Shown: positions 18,070 through 27,306, counted from the first letter of the stretch. The stretch is DNA of 64,000 bases from Microbacterium laevaniformans (GCF_016907555.1 NZ_JAFBCE010000001.1:1612001-1676000); one strand, 5' to 3'. Notes: generated by a model not told the origin, from the sequence alone. Numbers and translations are program-made.

Positions 18070-18113
18070 ATGCACACGGGCCGGAGGCGTCACCGCCTCC
18101 GGCCCGTGTGCAT
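18070..18113 (+). terminator. 20-bp stem hairpin ending the crt operon
   Basis: A perfect 20-base arm at 18070-18089 pairs with 18094-18113 around a TCAC loop. It lies between crtEb and the convergent UPF0182 gene, 13 bases from the latter's stop, so it likely serves both strands. Confidence 0.85.
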
Positions 18114-18126
18114 GCGCGTCCGGATC

Positions 18127-21039
18127 TCAGCCCTGACCCTCCAGCTGGATGAGCTTCTGCAGCGCCGCCGTCAGCCGCGCGTCGGCTTCGCCGTACTTGG
18201 CCCAATCACCCTGCGTCAGGGCGCTCTGCCGGTCCATCATCGCCTGCTGGGCGTCCTTGAGTGCCGCCTGGAACTCAACGCTCGTCCCGGTGCCGCCGCC
18301 GGTCGCACCCGAGCCGGAGCCCGAGCCGTCGGTCGGAGCCGGGCTCGGTGTCGCGGACGGGGTGACGTCGCCGTCGCCGGCACTCGCGCCCGAGTCGCCG
18401 CCGAACAGCTTGTCGAGCGCATCCTGAAGCGTGCTCTCGAAGGCCACCTGGTTGCCGAAGGCGACCAGCACCTTCTGCAGGGTCGGGAGCTTCGTCGACC
18501 CGGAGGACTGCACGAACACCGGCTGGACGTACAGCAGTCCTCCACCGACCGGCAGCGTGAGGAGGTTGCCGTTGATGACCTCCGACTGTCCCTGTTTCAG
18601 GATGTTGATGAACGCCGACACGCTCGGATCGGCATCGAACGTGTTCTGCACCTGTCCGGGTCCGGGGACGGGTGTCTCGGCGTTGATCTCCAGCATGCGC
18701 AGCTTGCCGTAGTTCGGGTCCTTGACACCCGCCGTGGCTCCGGCATCCGAGTCCACTGACAGGTATCCCATCAGCACGTTGCGCGTGTCGTCACCGCCCG
18801 GGATGAACGTCGTGAACATGGAGTAGCTCGCGGCATCCTGTCCCGGCATCTTCATCGTCAGGTAGTACGGCGGCTGCAGCACCGGGTTCTTCTGCGTCGG
18901 ATCGTTGGGGGTCTTCCAAGCGTTGTCACGCTGGTAGAACGACCCCGCATCGTCCACGTGGTAGGTGCCGAGCATGGCGCGCTGCACCTTGAACAGATCG
19001 GTCGGGTAGCGCACGTGGCTCATGAGGTCGGCGCTCATGTCCGACAGCGGCTTCACCGTCGACGGGTAGATCTTCTGCCACGCCTTCAGCAGCGGATCGG
19101 TGTCATCCCACGCGTACAGGGTCACCTTGCCGTCATACGCGTCGACGGTGGCCTTGACGGAGTTGCGAATGTAGTTGACGTCGTCGAGGGCCACGCGCGG
19201 CGTCGTGTTCGTCGTGTCGCTGATCGCGTCGCGCAGGCTCACGATCGACGAGTACGGGTAGTTCGCGCTCAGCGTGTAACCGTCGACGATCCAGACGATG
19301 CGTCCGTCGACGACCGACGGGTACGGGTCGTTGTCGAGCTCGAGGTACGGCGCGACCTTGTTGACGCGGTCGATCGGATCGCGGTCGTAGAGGATCTGCG
19401 AGTCCGCGTTGATGCCGTCGGAAAGCAGGATGTCGGTCGACTGGAACTTCAGCGAGTAGATCAGACGGTTGAAGGGGTTGCCGACGTTCGGCCCTCCGTT
19501 TCCTTCGAAGGTCGTCTTCGTCTGCGCCGCATCGCCCGTGCCGCGCGGGTAGTCCAGCTCGATGTCGGGGGTGCCCTCCGGGGCGCCCACGATCGAGTAC
19601 GGTGGCGAGTTCTCGCCGAAGTAGATGCGCGGCTCGTACTTCTCGCTCGTGGTGAGCGCGCCGGTGGTCGGGATGCCGCGCTCGATGAAGACGGGATTGC
19701 CGTCGGCCGTGCGCTCATTGCCCTTGGCCGCCACCATCCCGTAGCCGTGCGTGTAGACCAGGGTCGAGTTGTACCACGACGCGGCCTGACCGAGCTGGGC
19801 CATGTTCAGCTCACGCACCGACACGACCGTGTCCTGGGACTTGCCGTCGATCTGATAGCGGTCGACATCGAGCGGGTTGGTGAACTGGTAGTACGCGCGG
19901 TACTGCTCGATCTGACGCACCGTGGGCGAGATGATCGCGGGGTCCATGATGCGGATCGACGCCGTCGTCTGGGCATCGGAGCGGAGCTGGCCGGGTGCGA
20001 CGTTCGTGACCGCCTGGAAGTCGTTCTTGGTGAGGCCGTCGATGCCGTAGGCCTTCTTCGTGGCGTCGATGTTGCGCTGGTAGTACGGGCTCTCCAGCGT
20101 CTCCTGATTCGGACGCACCTGCAGGTTGGTCACGACCCACGGGTACGCCACGCCGACGACCAGGGCAGAGACGACGAGCAGGCCCACACCGATCAGCGGG
20201 AACCGCCACCGCCCGATGATCGCGGTCACGAAGAAGAGGACGGCGACGATCGCGGCCGCGATGGCGATGATCGTCAGGCCGGGGATCACCGCATGGTCAT
20301 CGACGTAGCTCGCGCCGGTGATGCGATCGCTCTGCTGAGTCAGTGTCTTGTAGCGGTCGAGCCAAATGCTCACACCCTGCACCAGCAGGTAGAGGCCCGC
20401 GAGCACCGCAAGCTGGATGCGCGCGGCCTTGGAGATGCGCAGCTCACGCTGCCCGACGCGCACCGATCCGTACAGATAGGCGACGAGTGCCGAGAGCAGC
20501 AGCGAGACGAGCAGCACGGCCGACGCGAACCCGAGCACGGAACTGAAGAACGGCAGCGAGAACAGGTAGAAGCCCGTGTCCATCTGGAACTGCGGATCGA
20601 GATCGCCGGTGTCGACGCGGTTGAACCACAGCCAGGCCGTTTGCCACTGCGCCGAGGCGGCGAAGCCCGCAAAGAAGCCGAAGAAGACCGGGATGCCCCA
20701 CATCGCCAGGCGACGCAGCGGCTCCACGACCTCCTGGTAGTGATCGAGCTGAGAGGTCAGACGCGCGTAGACCGGGCGCAGACGGTAGGCGAGCTGGATC
20801 GCGATGAAGACGGGCACGGCCATCGCCAGGAAGCCGACGACGAACATGATCACGCGCGCCGTCCACTGCGTCCACAGGACGCTCGAGAACCCGAGCTGGT
20901 CGTACCAGAGCCAATCGGCGTAGAGGCTCGCGAAGACGAAGAAGCCCACCACGACGACCGCGATGACCGCGAGCGTGATGGCAATCGCGCGACGGACGGG
21001 GTTCGGCGTGGCCTGATTCGGCGCTGAGGTCGTGGTCAC
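18127..21039 (-). CDS. UPF0182-family large membrane protein
   Basis: A 970-residue protein of the UPF0182 (COG1615) family, conserved in actinobacteria with no settled function. The first 340 residues hold seven hydrophobic spans; the remainder is a large soluble domain, probably outside the cell, ending in a Ser/Gly/Thr/Pro linker (about 880-915) and a short helical tail. The GTG start at 21039 has TAGGAT six bases upstream (leaderless). It precedes, in the opposite reading order, the PDZ/Lon-like protease, as in mycobacteria (Rv3193c-Rv3194c from memory). Family call firm; function unknown. Confidence 0.9.
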   Translation of the reverse strand: MTTTSAPNQATPNPVRRAIAITLAVIAVVVVGFFVFASLYADWLWYDQLGFSSVLWTQWTARVIMFVVGFLAMAVPVFIAIQLAYRLRPVYARLTSQLDHYQEVVEPLRRLAMWGIPVFFGFFAGFAASAQWQTAWLWFNRVDTGDLDPQFQMDTGFYLFSLPFFSSVLGFASAVLLVSLLLSALVAYLYGSVRVGQRELRISKAARIQLAVLAGLYLLVQGVSIWLDRYKTLTQQSDRITGASYVDDHAVIPGLTIIAIAAAIVAVLFFVTAIIGRWRFPLIGVGLLVVSALVVGVAYPWVVTNLQVRPNQETLESPYYQRNIDATKKAYGIDGLTKNDFQAVTNVAPGQLRSDAQTTASIRIMDPAIISPTVRQIEQYRAYYQFTNPLDVDRYQIDGKSQDTVVSVRELNMAQLGQAASWYNSTLVYTHGYGMVAAKGNERTADGNPVFIERGIPTTGALTTSEKYEPRIYFGENSPPYSIVGAPEGTPDIELDYPRGTGDAAQTKTTFEGNGGPNVGNPFNRLIYSLKFQSTDILLSDGINADSQILYDRDPIDRVNKVAPYLELDNDPYPSVVDGRIVWIVDGYTLSANYPYSSIVSLRDAISDTTNTTPRVALDDVNYIRNSVKATVDAYDGKVTLYAWDDTDPLLKAWQKIYPSTVKPLSDMSADLMSHVRYPTDLFKVQRAMLGTYHVDDAGSFYQRDNAWKTPNDPTQKNPVLQPPYYLTMKMPGQDAASYSMFTTFIPGGDDTRNVLMGYLSVDSDAGATAGVKDPNYGKLRMLEINAETPVPGPGQVQNTFDADPSVSAFINILKQGQSEVINGNLLTLPVGGGLLYVQPVFVQSSGSTKLPTLQKVLVAFGNQVAFESTLQDALDKLFGGDSGASAGDGDVTPSATPSPAPTDGSGSGSGATGGGTGTSVEFQAALKDAQQAMMDRQSALTQGDWAKYGEADARLTAALQKLIQLEGQG

Positions 21040-21102
21040 ACCACCATCCTAGGTGGGGTGATTCTGGCGGGACGCCGACCAACCTTCCAGGATGCCGTGA
21101 GC

Positions 21103-22221
21103 TCAGCGGCAGGTCGGCAGCGCGTCCAGGTCGCCCTTGTCGCGGATCGTCGACAGCACCTGCAGCGAGTCCTTGAGCGTGGCGACCGAGAACACGCGAA
21201 GACCGGACGGCACGTGACCGACCACTTCGTCGCAGTTGTCTCTGGGGGCGAGGAAGTACGTCGCTCCGGCGCCGACCGCGCCGTACATCTTCTGGCGGAT
21301 GCCACCGATCGGCCCGACGGTGCCGGCGGCGTCGATCGTCCCGGTGCCGGCGACCTGTGCGCCGCCGTTGAGGTTCCCATCGCTGAGCGTGTCGATGATC
21401 CCCAGGGCGAACATCATGCCGGCGCTGGGCCCGCCGACGTTGTTGAGCTGGAGGGTGACGTCGATCGGGAAGTCGTAGTCGTGCATCGTCGAGATGCCGA
21501 CGAGCCACGTGCTCTTGCCGTCGACGGTCGCCTGCTTGGGGGTCACCTCGACGTTCTCGCTCGCGCCGGAGCGCTCGATCGCGAGTCGCACGGGAGCGCC
21601 CGCACCGGCGTTGATGATGGTGCGCAGTTGATCGGTCTCGGTGATCGCCTGACCGTTCGCGCTGCGGATGACGTCACCCTTCTGCAGGATGCCTTGCGCT
21701 GCGGAGTCGTCGGTGAGTGCGTAAACCTCCACCATCGGCTTGACGTCGTAGCCGAGCTGCGTGAGAGCGGCAGCCGTCGCCTCCTTCTGCGAGTCGACCA
21801 TCATCACCGCGCTCTCCTGGTTGCGCTGCTGCGTCGTCTGCCCCTGCGGGAAGACGTCGTCCAGCGGCAGCACCGCCTTCGCGGGGTCGAACCAGGCGAG
21901 GGCGAGCTCGAACCACGACGGGGTGCGTTCGCGATTGCCGACGACCTGCACCGTCAGCAGGTCCAGTGCACCGGAGGTGGGGAAGGTCGGCGCGCCTTTC
22001 ACGGTGATCAGCGGCACATCGGCGCCCGAGGAGTCCGGGGCCGACCCCAGCGTGTTGAAGACGGGGCCCGGACGCTGAATGACGTAGGTGCTCGGCAGCA
22101 GTGTGAGCGTCAGCAACGCCACGAGGGCGACAGCGAGAGCCCAGACTCCGACGCGCAGGGGGCGGGACACCGGACGGCGGCGAGCGGGCACAACGGTCGT
22201 GCCCTCGTCGAACAGTGCCAC
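21103..22221 (-). CDS. PDZ domain and Lon-like (S16) membrane protease
   Basis: The 372-residue protein has a single membrane span at about 24-45, a PDZ domain around 150-215 and a C-terminal Lon-type proteolytic domain. The Ser-Lys dyad is visible: S266 in NVGGPSAGMM and K311 in GGIRQKMYG. This is the YlbL-type architecture, which faces the outside and cleaves membrane or secreted substrates. The GTG start has GGGAGGA six bases upstream. It lies directly upstream of the UPF0182 gene on the same strand (63-bp gap) and is divergent from the zincin gene. Confidence 0.93.
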   Translation of the reverse strand: MALFDEGTTVVPARRRPVSRPLRVGVWALAVALVALLTLTLLPSTYVIQRPGPVFNTLGSAPDSSGADVPLITVKGAPTFPTSGALDLLTVQVVGNRERTPSWFELALAWFDPAKAVLPLDDVFPQGQTTQQRNQESAVMMVDSQKEATAAALTQLGYDVKPMVEVYALTDDSAAQGILQKGDVIRSANGQAITETDQLRTIINAGAGAPVRLAIERSGASENVEVTPKQATVDGKSTWLVGISTMHDYDFPIDVTLQLNNVGGPSAGMMFALGIIDTLSDGNLNGGAQVAGTGTIDAAGTVGPIGGIRQKMYGAVGAGATYFLAPRDNCDEVVGHVPSGLRVFSVATLKDSLQVLSTIRDKGDLDALPTCR

Positions 22222-22356
22222 AGCAGATCCTCCCGGCCGATCGTTCGCGATCGGCGTACACGGGACATCCTCCGTGGCGGGCCGAGGCGGCCGTGCGGGG
22301 AAGTCCAGCCATTAGCGTAGAACGCGACGGTATCCGCCTGCTGAAAGGCGCCTGAT

Positions 22357-23766
22357 ATGGCTGATGAGACTCCCGACCGCCCCGAAGACGACTTCCAAGA
22401 ACTGCTGCGGAACCTGCTCGGTGGTGGAGGCGCAGGCCTTGACCCCGAACAGCTCGAGAACCTCTCGCGCATGGGCGTGGATCCCGCCATGCTGCAGCAG
22501 ATGATGGCGCAGATGCAGCACGCCTTCGCCACCGGCAGCGATGACGGCATCGACTGGAGCGCGGCGAAGACGCAGGCTCTGCACCTGGCGAACAAGGACG
22601 GGCTCGGTATCACGACGGGCGCTCGCCACGACTTCGATCAGGCCTTCGCCCTCGCAACCCTCTGGCTGAGCGAGGCCACGACGATCTCGGACCTTGCGGC
22701 CCCGGCGCAGGCCATGACCCGCGGACAGTGGGTCGAGACGACGCTTCCGGTCTGGCAGGAGCTCGCCGAGCCCGTCGCCGACTCGATCGCGGGGGCGCTG
22801 ACGGCGGCGATCGACGAGCAGACCCCGGAGGAGATGCGACAGCTCGTCGCCGGAGCGGGCACGTTCATGCGACGCGTGGGCGGTTCGCTGTTCGCCGCTC
22901 AGCTCGGCGGCGTCATCGGACGCCTGTCGCAGGAGGTGGTGTCCGGCGGCGATGTCGGCATTCCCGTCATGCCCGACGGCGTCGCGGCGATCCTGCCGCA
23001 GAACTTCGCCGACTTCGCCCGCGACCTGGACGTGACCGACGACCAGCTCGCGCTGTATCTCGGAACCCGTGAGCTCGCGCACGCTCGCCTCTTCCGCCAC
23101 GCCCGATGGCTGCGGCTGCACGTGATCACCCAGGTGACCGAGTTCGCCCGCGGCATCCACGTCGACACCACCGCCCTCGAAGACCTCGCGTCGCGCTTCG
23201 ACCCGTCCTCACCGGAGGAGCTGCGCTCCGCCCTCGAGTCCGGGGCGCTGCTTCCTCAACGCACGCCCGCGCAGGATGCCGCGCTTGTTCGGCTCGAGAA
23301 CCTCCTGGCGACCATCGAAGGCTGGGTGGATGTCGTGACCGCCGACGCGACCTCGCGCCTTCCCGCCGCGGCGAAGATCGCCGAGGCCGTGCGTCGCCGG
23401 CGAGCCGTGGGCGGTCCCGCCGAGCAGGCGATGGCCTCCCTCGTCGGGTTGGAGCTGCGCCCGCGACGACTGCGCGAAGCGGCGGCGATGTGGCGCGCCG
23501 TGACGGATGCCGTGGGCATCGAGGCCCGCGACCGACTCTGGGACTACCCCGACCTCATGCCGGGGGCGAGTGACATCGACGACCCGCAGGCGCTCGTGGC
23601 GCGTCTGGTGGCCCACGAGCGCGGCGAGGACCCCGAACGGGACGCCCTCGACGAGGCGCTGGACGCACTGCTGGCCGAAGCGGCCGAGGAGGCGGAGCAC
23701 GCCACCGGCGACCCCGGCGCGCAAGCCTCCGACGACGACGGTCCGGAGGATCCGCGCCCGGTGTGA
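22357..23766 (+). CDS. Zincin_2-type putative metalloprotease (DUF2342)
   Basis: A 469-residue protein of a family once tied to F420 biosynthesis by co-occurrence and now called Zincin_2. The putative metal-binding helix is the segment RELAHARLFRH near residues 238-248, an ExxH arrangement rather than classical HExxH; the GIHVDTTALEDL stretch follows shortly after. The N-terminal 40 residues are acidic and the C-terminus is very acidic (Glu/Asp/Ala). Ribosome site GAAAGG lies nine bases before ATG; TAGCGT at 22315-22320 may be the -10 box. No proteolytic activity is established for the family, so the function is inferred. Confidence 0.82.
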   Translation: MADETPDRPEDDFQELLRNLLGGGGAGLDPEQLENLSRMGVDPAMLQQMMAQMQHAFATGSDDGIDWSAAKTQALHLANKDGLGITTGARHDFDQAFALATLWLSEATTISDLAAPAQAMTRGQWVETTLPVWQELAEPVADSIAGALTAAIDEQTPEEMRQLVAGAGTFMRRVGGSLFAAQLGGVIGRLSQEVVSGGDVGIPVMPDGVAAILPQNFADFARDLDVTDDQLALYLGTRELAHARLFRHARWLRLHVITQVTEFARGIHVDTTALEDLASRFDPSSPEELRSALESGALLPQRTPAQDAALVRLENLLATIEGWVDVVTADATSRLPAAAKIAEAVRRRRAVGGPAEQAMASLVGLELRPRRLREAAAMWRAVTDAVGIEARDRLWDYPDLMPGASDIDDPQALVARLVAHERGEDPERDALDEALDALLAEAAEEAEHATGDPGAQASDDDGPEDPRPV

Positions 23767-23866
23767 TCCGACGAGGCCTCCTCCCCCTCACCGGTCTGGA
23801 CACCCGCACGTGTCGCGGCTGTGGAAAGTCGCGGCACGGGGGCCCGTCTCGCCTCAGAATCGGGAC

Positions 23867-24748
23867 ATGCTCCGCTTGGCCGCTTCGTCCCCGCCGCTGT
23901 GGCGCACGCCCTCGAGTCTCCAGCTCGGCACGGATCCGGCGATCCGCGTCGACGGCGTGCTCCCTTGGCAGGAGCGCCTCCTCGACGCCCTTGCCGACGG
24001 CGTGGCCGATGCGGGACTGGGACCTCTGGCACGCAGCTTCGGGGCCACGGCCGCGGAGGCCGCGGAGTTCACGGGACGAATCGAGCAGGCCCTCATCCGA
24101 GAACCACCGACCCCGCGTGCCGTGCGGGTGGAGGTGCCCGAGTCGCTGACGAGCGCCGAGCGTGAAGCGCTGCTGGCAGGGTGGGACGCCGCAGGCCTGG
24201 CGCGCGTCTCGATCAGCACCTGGGCCGTCGACGCGCCGCAGCGCGGGGTGCCGGTGATCGTCGTCGCCGACCGGCTCATGGACCCGCGCCGCGCCGCGCG
24301 GCTCATGCGCGCCGACGTCACCCACATCCCCATCGAGCTCGCCGGTGACCGCGTGCGCGTCGGACCCGTGGTCATCCCCGGTGCGACGGCGTGCACCGCG
24401 TGCGAGCACGCACGCCGCACCGCCGAGGACCCGCAGTGGCCGCTCATCGCCGCCCAGTTACTCGGTCGTGATCCGGTGCGCACGGATCCCGGTCTGCTGA
24501 TCGAAGCCGGAGTCCTCACCGGCCGGCTCCTGCGCGACGCCCTGGACGCGCCCACGGAGCGCTCCGGGCAGGCACACACGAGCATGTCGGTCGGGCTCAG
24601 CCTCGCCCACGTCCGGCGGACGTGGCATGCGCACCGGCCGCACGCACAGTGCCTGTGCCGATCTCCTGAAGGAAGCGGGAGCGCTGACGTGAGCGCGATC
24701 CCGACCGTTGCGACCAGCTCATCGAGAGGGTACGCGCAGCCCGCGTGA
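23867..24748 (+). CDS. Cyclodehydratase-like protein with CxxC and CxC motifs
   Basis: The 293-residue protein resembles the TOMM/thiopeptide cyclodehydratase partner family (Ocin-ThiF-like C-terminal part) and the uncharacterised mycobacterial Rv3196. The telling segment is PGATACTACEHARR followed by EDPQWP: C176 and C179 form a CxxC, and C262/C264 in AQCLCRS a CxC near the end, together suited to one zinc. No YcaO partner or precursor peptide is nearby. ATG at 23867 begins 100 bases after the zincin gene. The final 152 bases overlap the 3' end of convergent uvrD2. The metal site is inference; the substrate is unknown. Confidence 0.65.
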   Translation: MLRLAASSPPLWRTPSSLQLGTDPAIRVDGVLPWQERLLDALADGVADAGLGPLARSFGATAAEAAEFTGRIEQALIREPPTPRAVRVEVPESLTSAEREALLAGWDAAGLARVSISTWAVDAPQRGVPVIVVADRLMDPRRAARLMRADVTHIPIELAGDRVRVGPVVIPGATACTACEHARRTAEDPQWPLIAAQLLGRDPVRTDPGLLIEAGVLTGRLLRDALDAPTERSGQAHTSMSVGLSLAHVRRTWHAHRPHAQCLCRSPEGSGSADVSAIPTVATSSSRGYAQPA

Positions 24749-26312
24749 CGCCGACGTACGCGAGTCGTCGTTCCTCGTCGATCTCGTCGAAACCGGTGGC
24801 GTAGGAGATCGGCAGGAGTCCTTCCGCGAGGCCGAGGAGATGGACGTGATCCCATTCCAGGCCTTTGGCCGCATGCAGCGTGGCGAGTGTCACGGTGCGC
24901 AGAGTGGGCTCATGCTGACCGCGTCCGCGCACCATCAGCTCGTCGGTGAATGCCCGCAAAGTGGTGCCCTCCGGCGCCTGCTCGGCCAGACGCAGGACGG
25001 CGGCGCGTGCCTCCCAGGCGTCACGCAGCGCTCCGCCGGCCGGAGGCGGATCATCGGTCAGGCCGACCGAGCGCAGCACGTCGCGCACCGCCGCGACCAG
25101 ACCGTTCGGGGTGGGCGCGACGGAGGCGCCCCGCAGCAGCGAGACCGCCTGACGCACTTCGGGCAGATCGAAGAACCGCTTGCCGCCGAGAACGGTCGCG
25201 GCGATTCCGCGCGCGGCCAGGGCCGAGAGCACGGGCGCCGATTGCGCGTTGGCTCGATACAGCACGGCGATCTCGTTCGGCTCGATGCCCGACGCGAGCT
25301 GGGCGGCCACCGCCGTCGCCACACCTTCGGCCTCCGCCTGATCGTCGTCATAGGCGGTGACCGACGGGACGGGGCCGGCTGAACGATCCGAACGCAGCGC
25401 GAGGGCGCCCGGTCGGCCGCGCATGAGCGCGTTCGCGACCCCGAGAATCGCCGGGTCGGAGCGATAGTTGCGTTCGAGGCGCACCACGGTGGCCTCCTCG
25501 TAGCGGTCCGGGAATCCGAGCAGGTAGCGCGGGTCGGCCCCGGCGAACGAGTAGATGGTCTGGCTCGCGTCGCCGACGACGCAGATATCGCGCCGATCCC
25601 CGAGCCAGAGCTCCAGCAGGCGGTGCTGCACGGGCGAGACGTCTTGGAACTCATCGACCGTCAGATGGCGATACTGCTCATGCACCGCGGCTGCGACCCG
25701 CGGCTCCGATTCCAGCATCCCGGCGCACGCCAGCAGCACGTCTTCGAAGTCCAGTTGACGCCGCTCGTCCTTGACCTTCTCGTAGCGCCGCTGCAGATCC
25801 GCCAGCACCTGCGCATCCAGCGTGTTGCCCAGGCCCTCGGGGTGCGCAGCGGCATCCTGATCAATCGTTCGCATCGCGACCTTCCGCCACTCGATGCGGC
25901 TGGCGACGTCGCGCAGAGTGGTGCCGTCCAGACGGAGGCCGAGGCTGTCGGCGGCCTGCCCGAGCACACGCACCTTGTTGTCGATGATCGACGGCGCCGT
26001 ATCGCGGGCGAGCTGCGGCCAGAAGAAGTTCAGTTGCGCCAGCGCGGTCGCGTGAAACGTGCGCGCCGCGACCCCTTCGACGCCGAGCGCCCGCAGACGC
26101 CCGCGCATCTCCCCCGCCGCCTTCGCCGTGAAGGTCACCGCCATCACCCGCGACGGAGAGTAGGCGCCGGTGTCGACCCCGTGGGCGATGCGGTGGGTGA
26201 TCACGCGTGTCTTGCCGGTGCCGGCTCCCGCGAGCACGCAGACCGGTCCACGCAGCATCGCCGCCGCGACCCGCTGCTCGTCGTCGAGGCCCTCAAGCGC
26301 ACGTCCGCTCAC
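24597..26312 (-). CDS. uvrD2: UvrD2-like superfamily I DNA helicase
   Basis: ATP-driven 3'-5' helicase. The 571-residue protein has all the UvrD motifs intact: AGAGTGKT near residue 30, VDEFQD, GDASQTIYSFAGA, LERNYRS, LHAAKGLEWD and YVGVTRA. Mycobacterial UvrD2 is about 700 residues and carries an HRDC domain and a zinc-binding C-terminal part; this protein stops about 35 residues after motif VI and so lacks both. GTG at 26312 overlaps the nudC stop (GTGA), coupling the two. The 3' end overlaps the convergent cyclodehydratase-like gene. Confidence 0.9.
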   Translation of the reverse strand: MSGRALEGLDDEQRVAAAMLRGPVCVLAGAGTGKTRVITHRIAHGVDTGAYSPSRVMAVTFTAKAAGEMRGRLRALGVEGVAARTFHATALAQLNFFWPQLARDTAPSIIDNKVRVLGQAADSLGLRLDGTTLRDVASRIEWRKVAMRTIDQDAAAHPEGLGNTLDAQVLADLQRRYEKVKDERRQLDFEDVLLACAGMLESEPRVAAAVHEQYRHLTVDEFQDVSPVQHRLLELWLGDRRDICVVGDASQTIYSFAGADPRYLLGFPDRYEEATVVRLERNYRSDPAILGVANALMRGRPGALALRSDRSAGPVPSVTAYDDDQAEAEGVATAVAAQLASGIEPNEIAVLYRANAQSAPVLSALAARGIAATVLGGKRFFDLPEVRQAVSLLRGASVAPTPNGLVAAVRDVLRSVGLTDDPPPAGGALRDAWEARAAVLRLAEQAPEGTTLRAFTDELMVRGRGQHEPTLRTVTLATLHAAKGLEWDHVHLLGLAEGLLPISYATGFDEIDEERRLAYVGVTRAARTLSMSWSQRSGSRSRQRSRFLQEIGTGTVRAAGAHATSAGRGRG

Positions 26313-27241
26313 GCCGGGTCCCCCGCCCAGTCGGCGATCAGCCGGTGCGCGATGGACGTCGTGCCGGGAAGCAGGATGTCGCCGTCGCCGCGCAGCGCCG
26401 CACGGATCTCCTCGCGCGAGAACCACCGCACGTCGACGATCTCCTCGCCGTCGGCGCGGGCCGCGGAGATGTCCGCCGCCGTCGCATGGAAGCCGAGCAT
26501 GAGTGACCGAGGGTAGGGCCAGGACTGAGACCCCCGGTACTGCAGCGCCTCGACGAGCACGCCGGCTTCCTCCTGCACCTCGCGGACGATCGCCGATTCC
26601 AGCGACTCCCCCGCCTCGACGAAGCCCGCGAACGTCGAGTAGAGATTGCGATCCGCCCACAGCGCGTTCTTGCCCAGCAGCAGCGACGAGCCGTCCGGAG
26701 AGATCACGGCGACGATGACGGCGGGGTCGGTGCGCGGAAAGTGCTCGCGCCCGCACACCGGACAGTGACGCGCCCACCCACCCGCGCGCTCCTCGGTGCG
26801 CGCACCGCAGTGGGAGCAGAAGGGCGCCTCGACCAGCCAACGCCCGAGGGCGACCGCCTCGACGAGCAACCCGGCGTCCGTGGCCGACATCTCGCCGCCG
26901 ATCGCGCGCAACGATCCCCATGCATCGGCGGGATGCGCGGCCACGGGGATGTCCTCGTCGGCGCCGGATGCCGCGAGCAGCACTGCCGCTCCCTCGGCAT
27001 CCCGCCCGAGGAACGCCCACGACACCCCCTCGCGGATGTGTCCGACGGGTACCGTCAGCAGAGCGCCGTCGCCGTCGAGCGGGGCGCGATCGCCGTGCAC
27101 CGCGACAACCCGCGTCGACGCCTCGCCCCGCAGACGCGCGAGCAGATCCGGTGCGCTGCGTTCGTCGGCGCAGCGGTCGATACCGCCGCGCGCAAGCGCG
27201 GGAGGACGCACGGGAACAGGCGGCTCAGCCGATGGCGACAT
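26309..27241 (-). CDS. nudC: NAD+ diphosphatase (NudC), possible RNA deNADding
   Basis: Hydrolyses NAD(H), and in other bacteria NAD-capped RNA, to NMN and AMP. The 310-residue protein has the zinc ribbon C142-x2-C145 ... C160-x2-C163, then the Nudix box from G206 (GFVEAGESLESA, REVQEEAGV) with all acidic residues present. The NudC-specific motif, usually SQPWPFPxS, reads SQSWPYPRS at 238-246: one Pro to Ser and one Phe to Tyr. The ATG at 27241 is preceded by GAGGAAGG with good spacing. Stop overlaps the uvrD2 start. Confidence 0.92.
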   Translation of the reverse strand: MSPSAEPPVPVRPPALARGGIDRCADERSAPDLLARLRGEASTRVVAVHGDRAPLDGDGALLTVPVGHIREGVSWAFLGRDAEGAAVLLAASGADEDIPVAAHPADAWGSLRAIGGEMSATDAGLLVEAVALGRWLVEAPFCSHCGARTEERAGGWARHCPVCGREHFPRTDPAVIVAVISPDGSSLLLGKNALWADRNLYSTFAGFVEAGESLESAIVREVQEEAGVLVEALQYRGSQSWPYPRSLMLGFHATAADISAARADGEEIVDVRWFSREEIRAALRGDGDILLPGTTSIAHRLIADWAGDPA

Positions 27242-27306
27242 CCGGGACCTTCCTCGACGGGCGTGGCGCACACGGGGACGGGGCGCGGCACACCTACCCT
27301 GGGGGC

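Noticed and set aside
22357..24748. RiPP (TOMM/thiopeptide) biosynthetic cluster
   Set aside because: Only a cyclodehydratase-like fragment and a putative zincin are present; no YcaO, dehydrogenase, precursor peptide or exporter. The set looks like conserved chromosomal genes.
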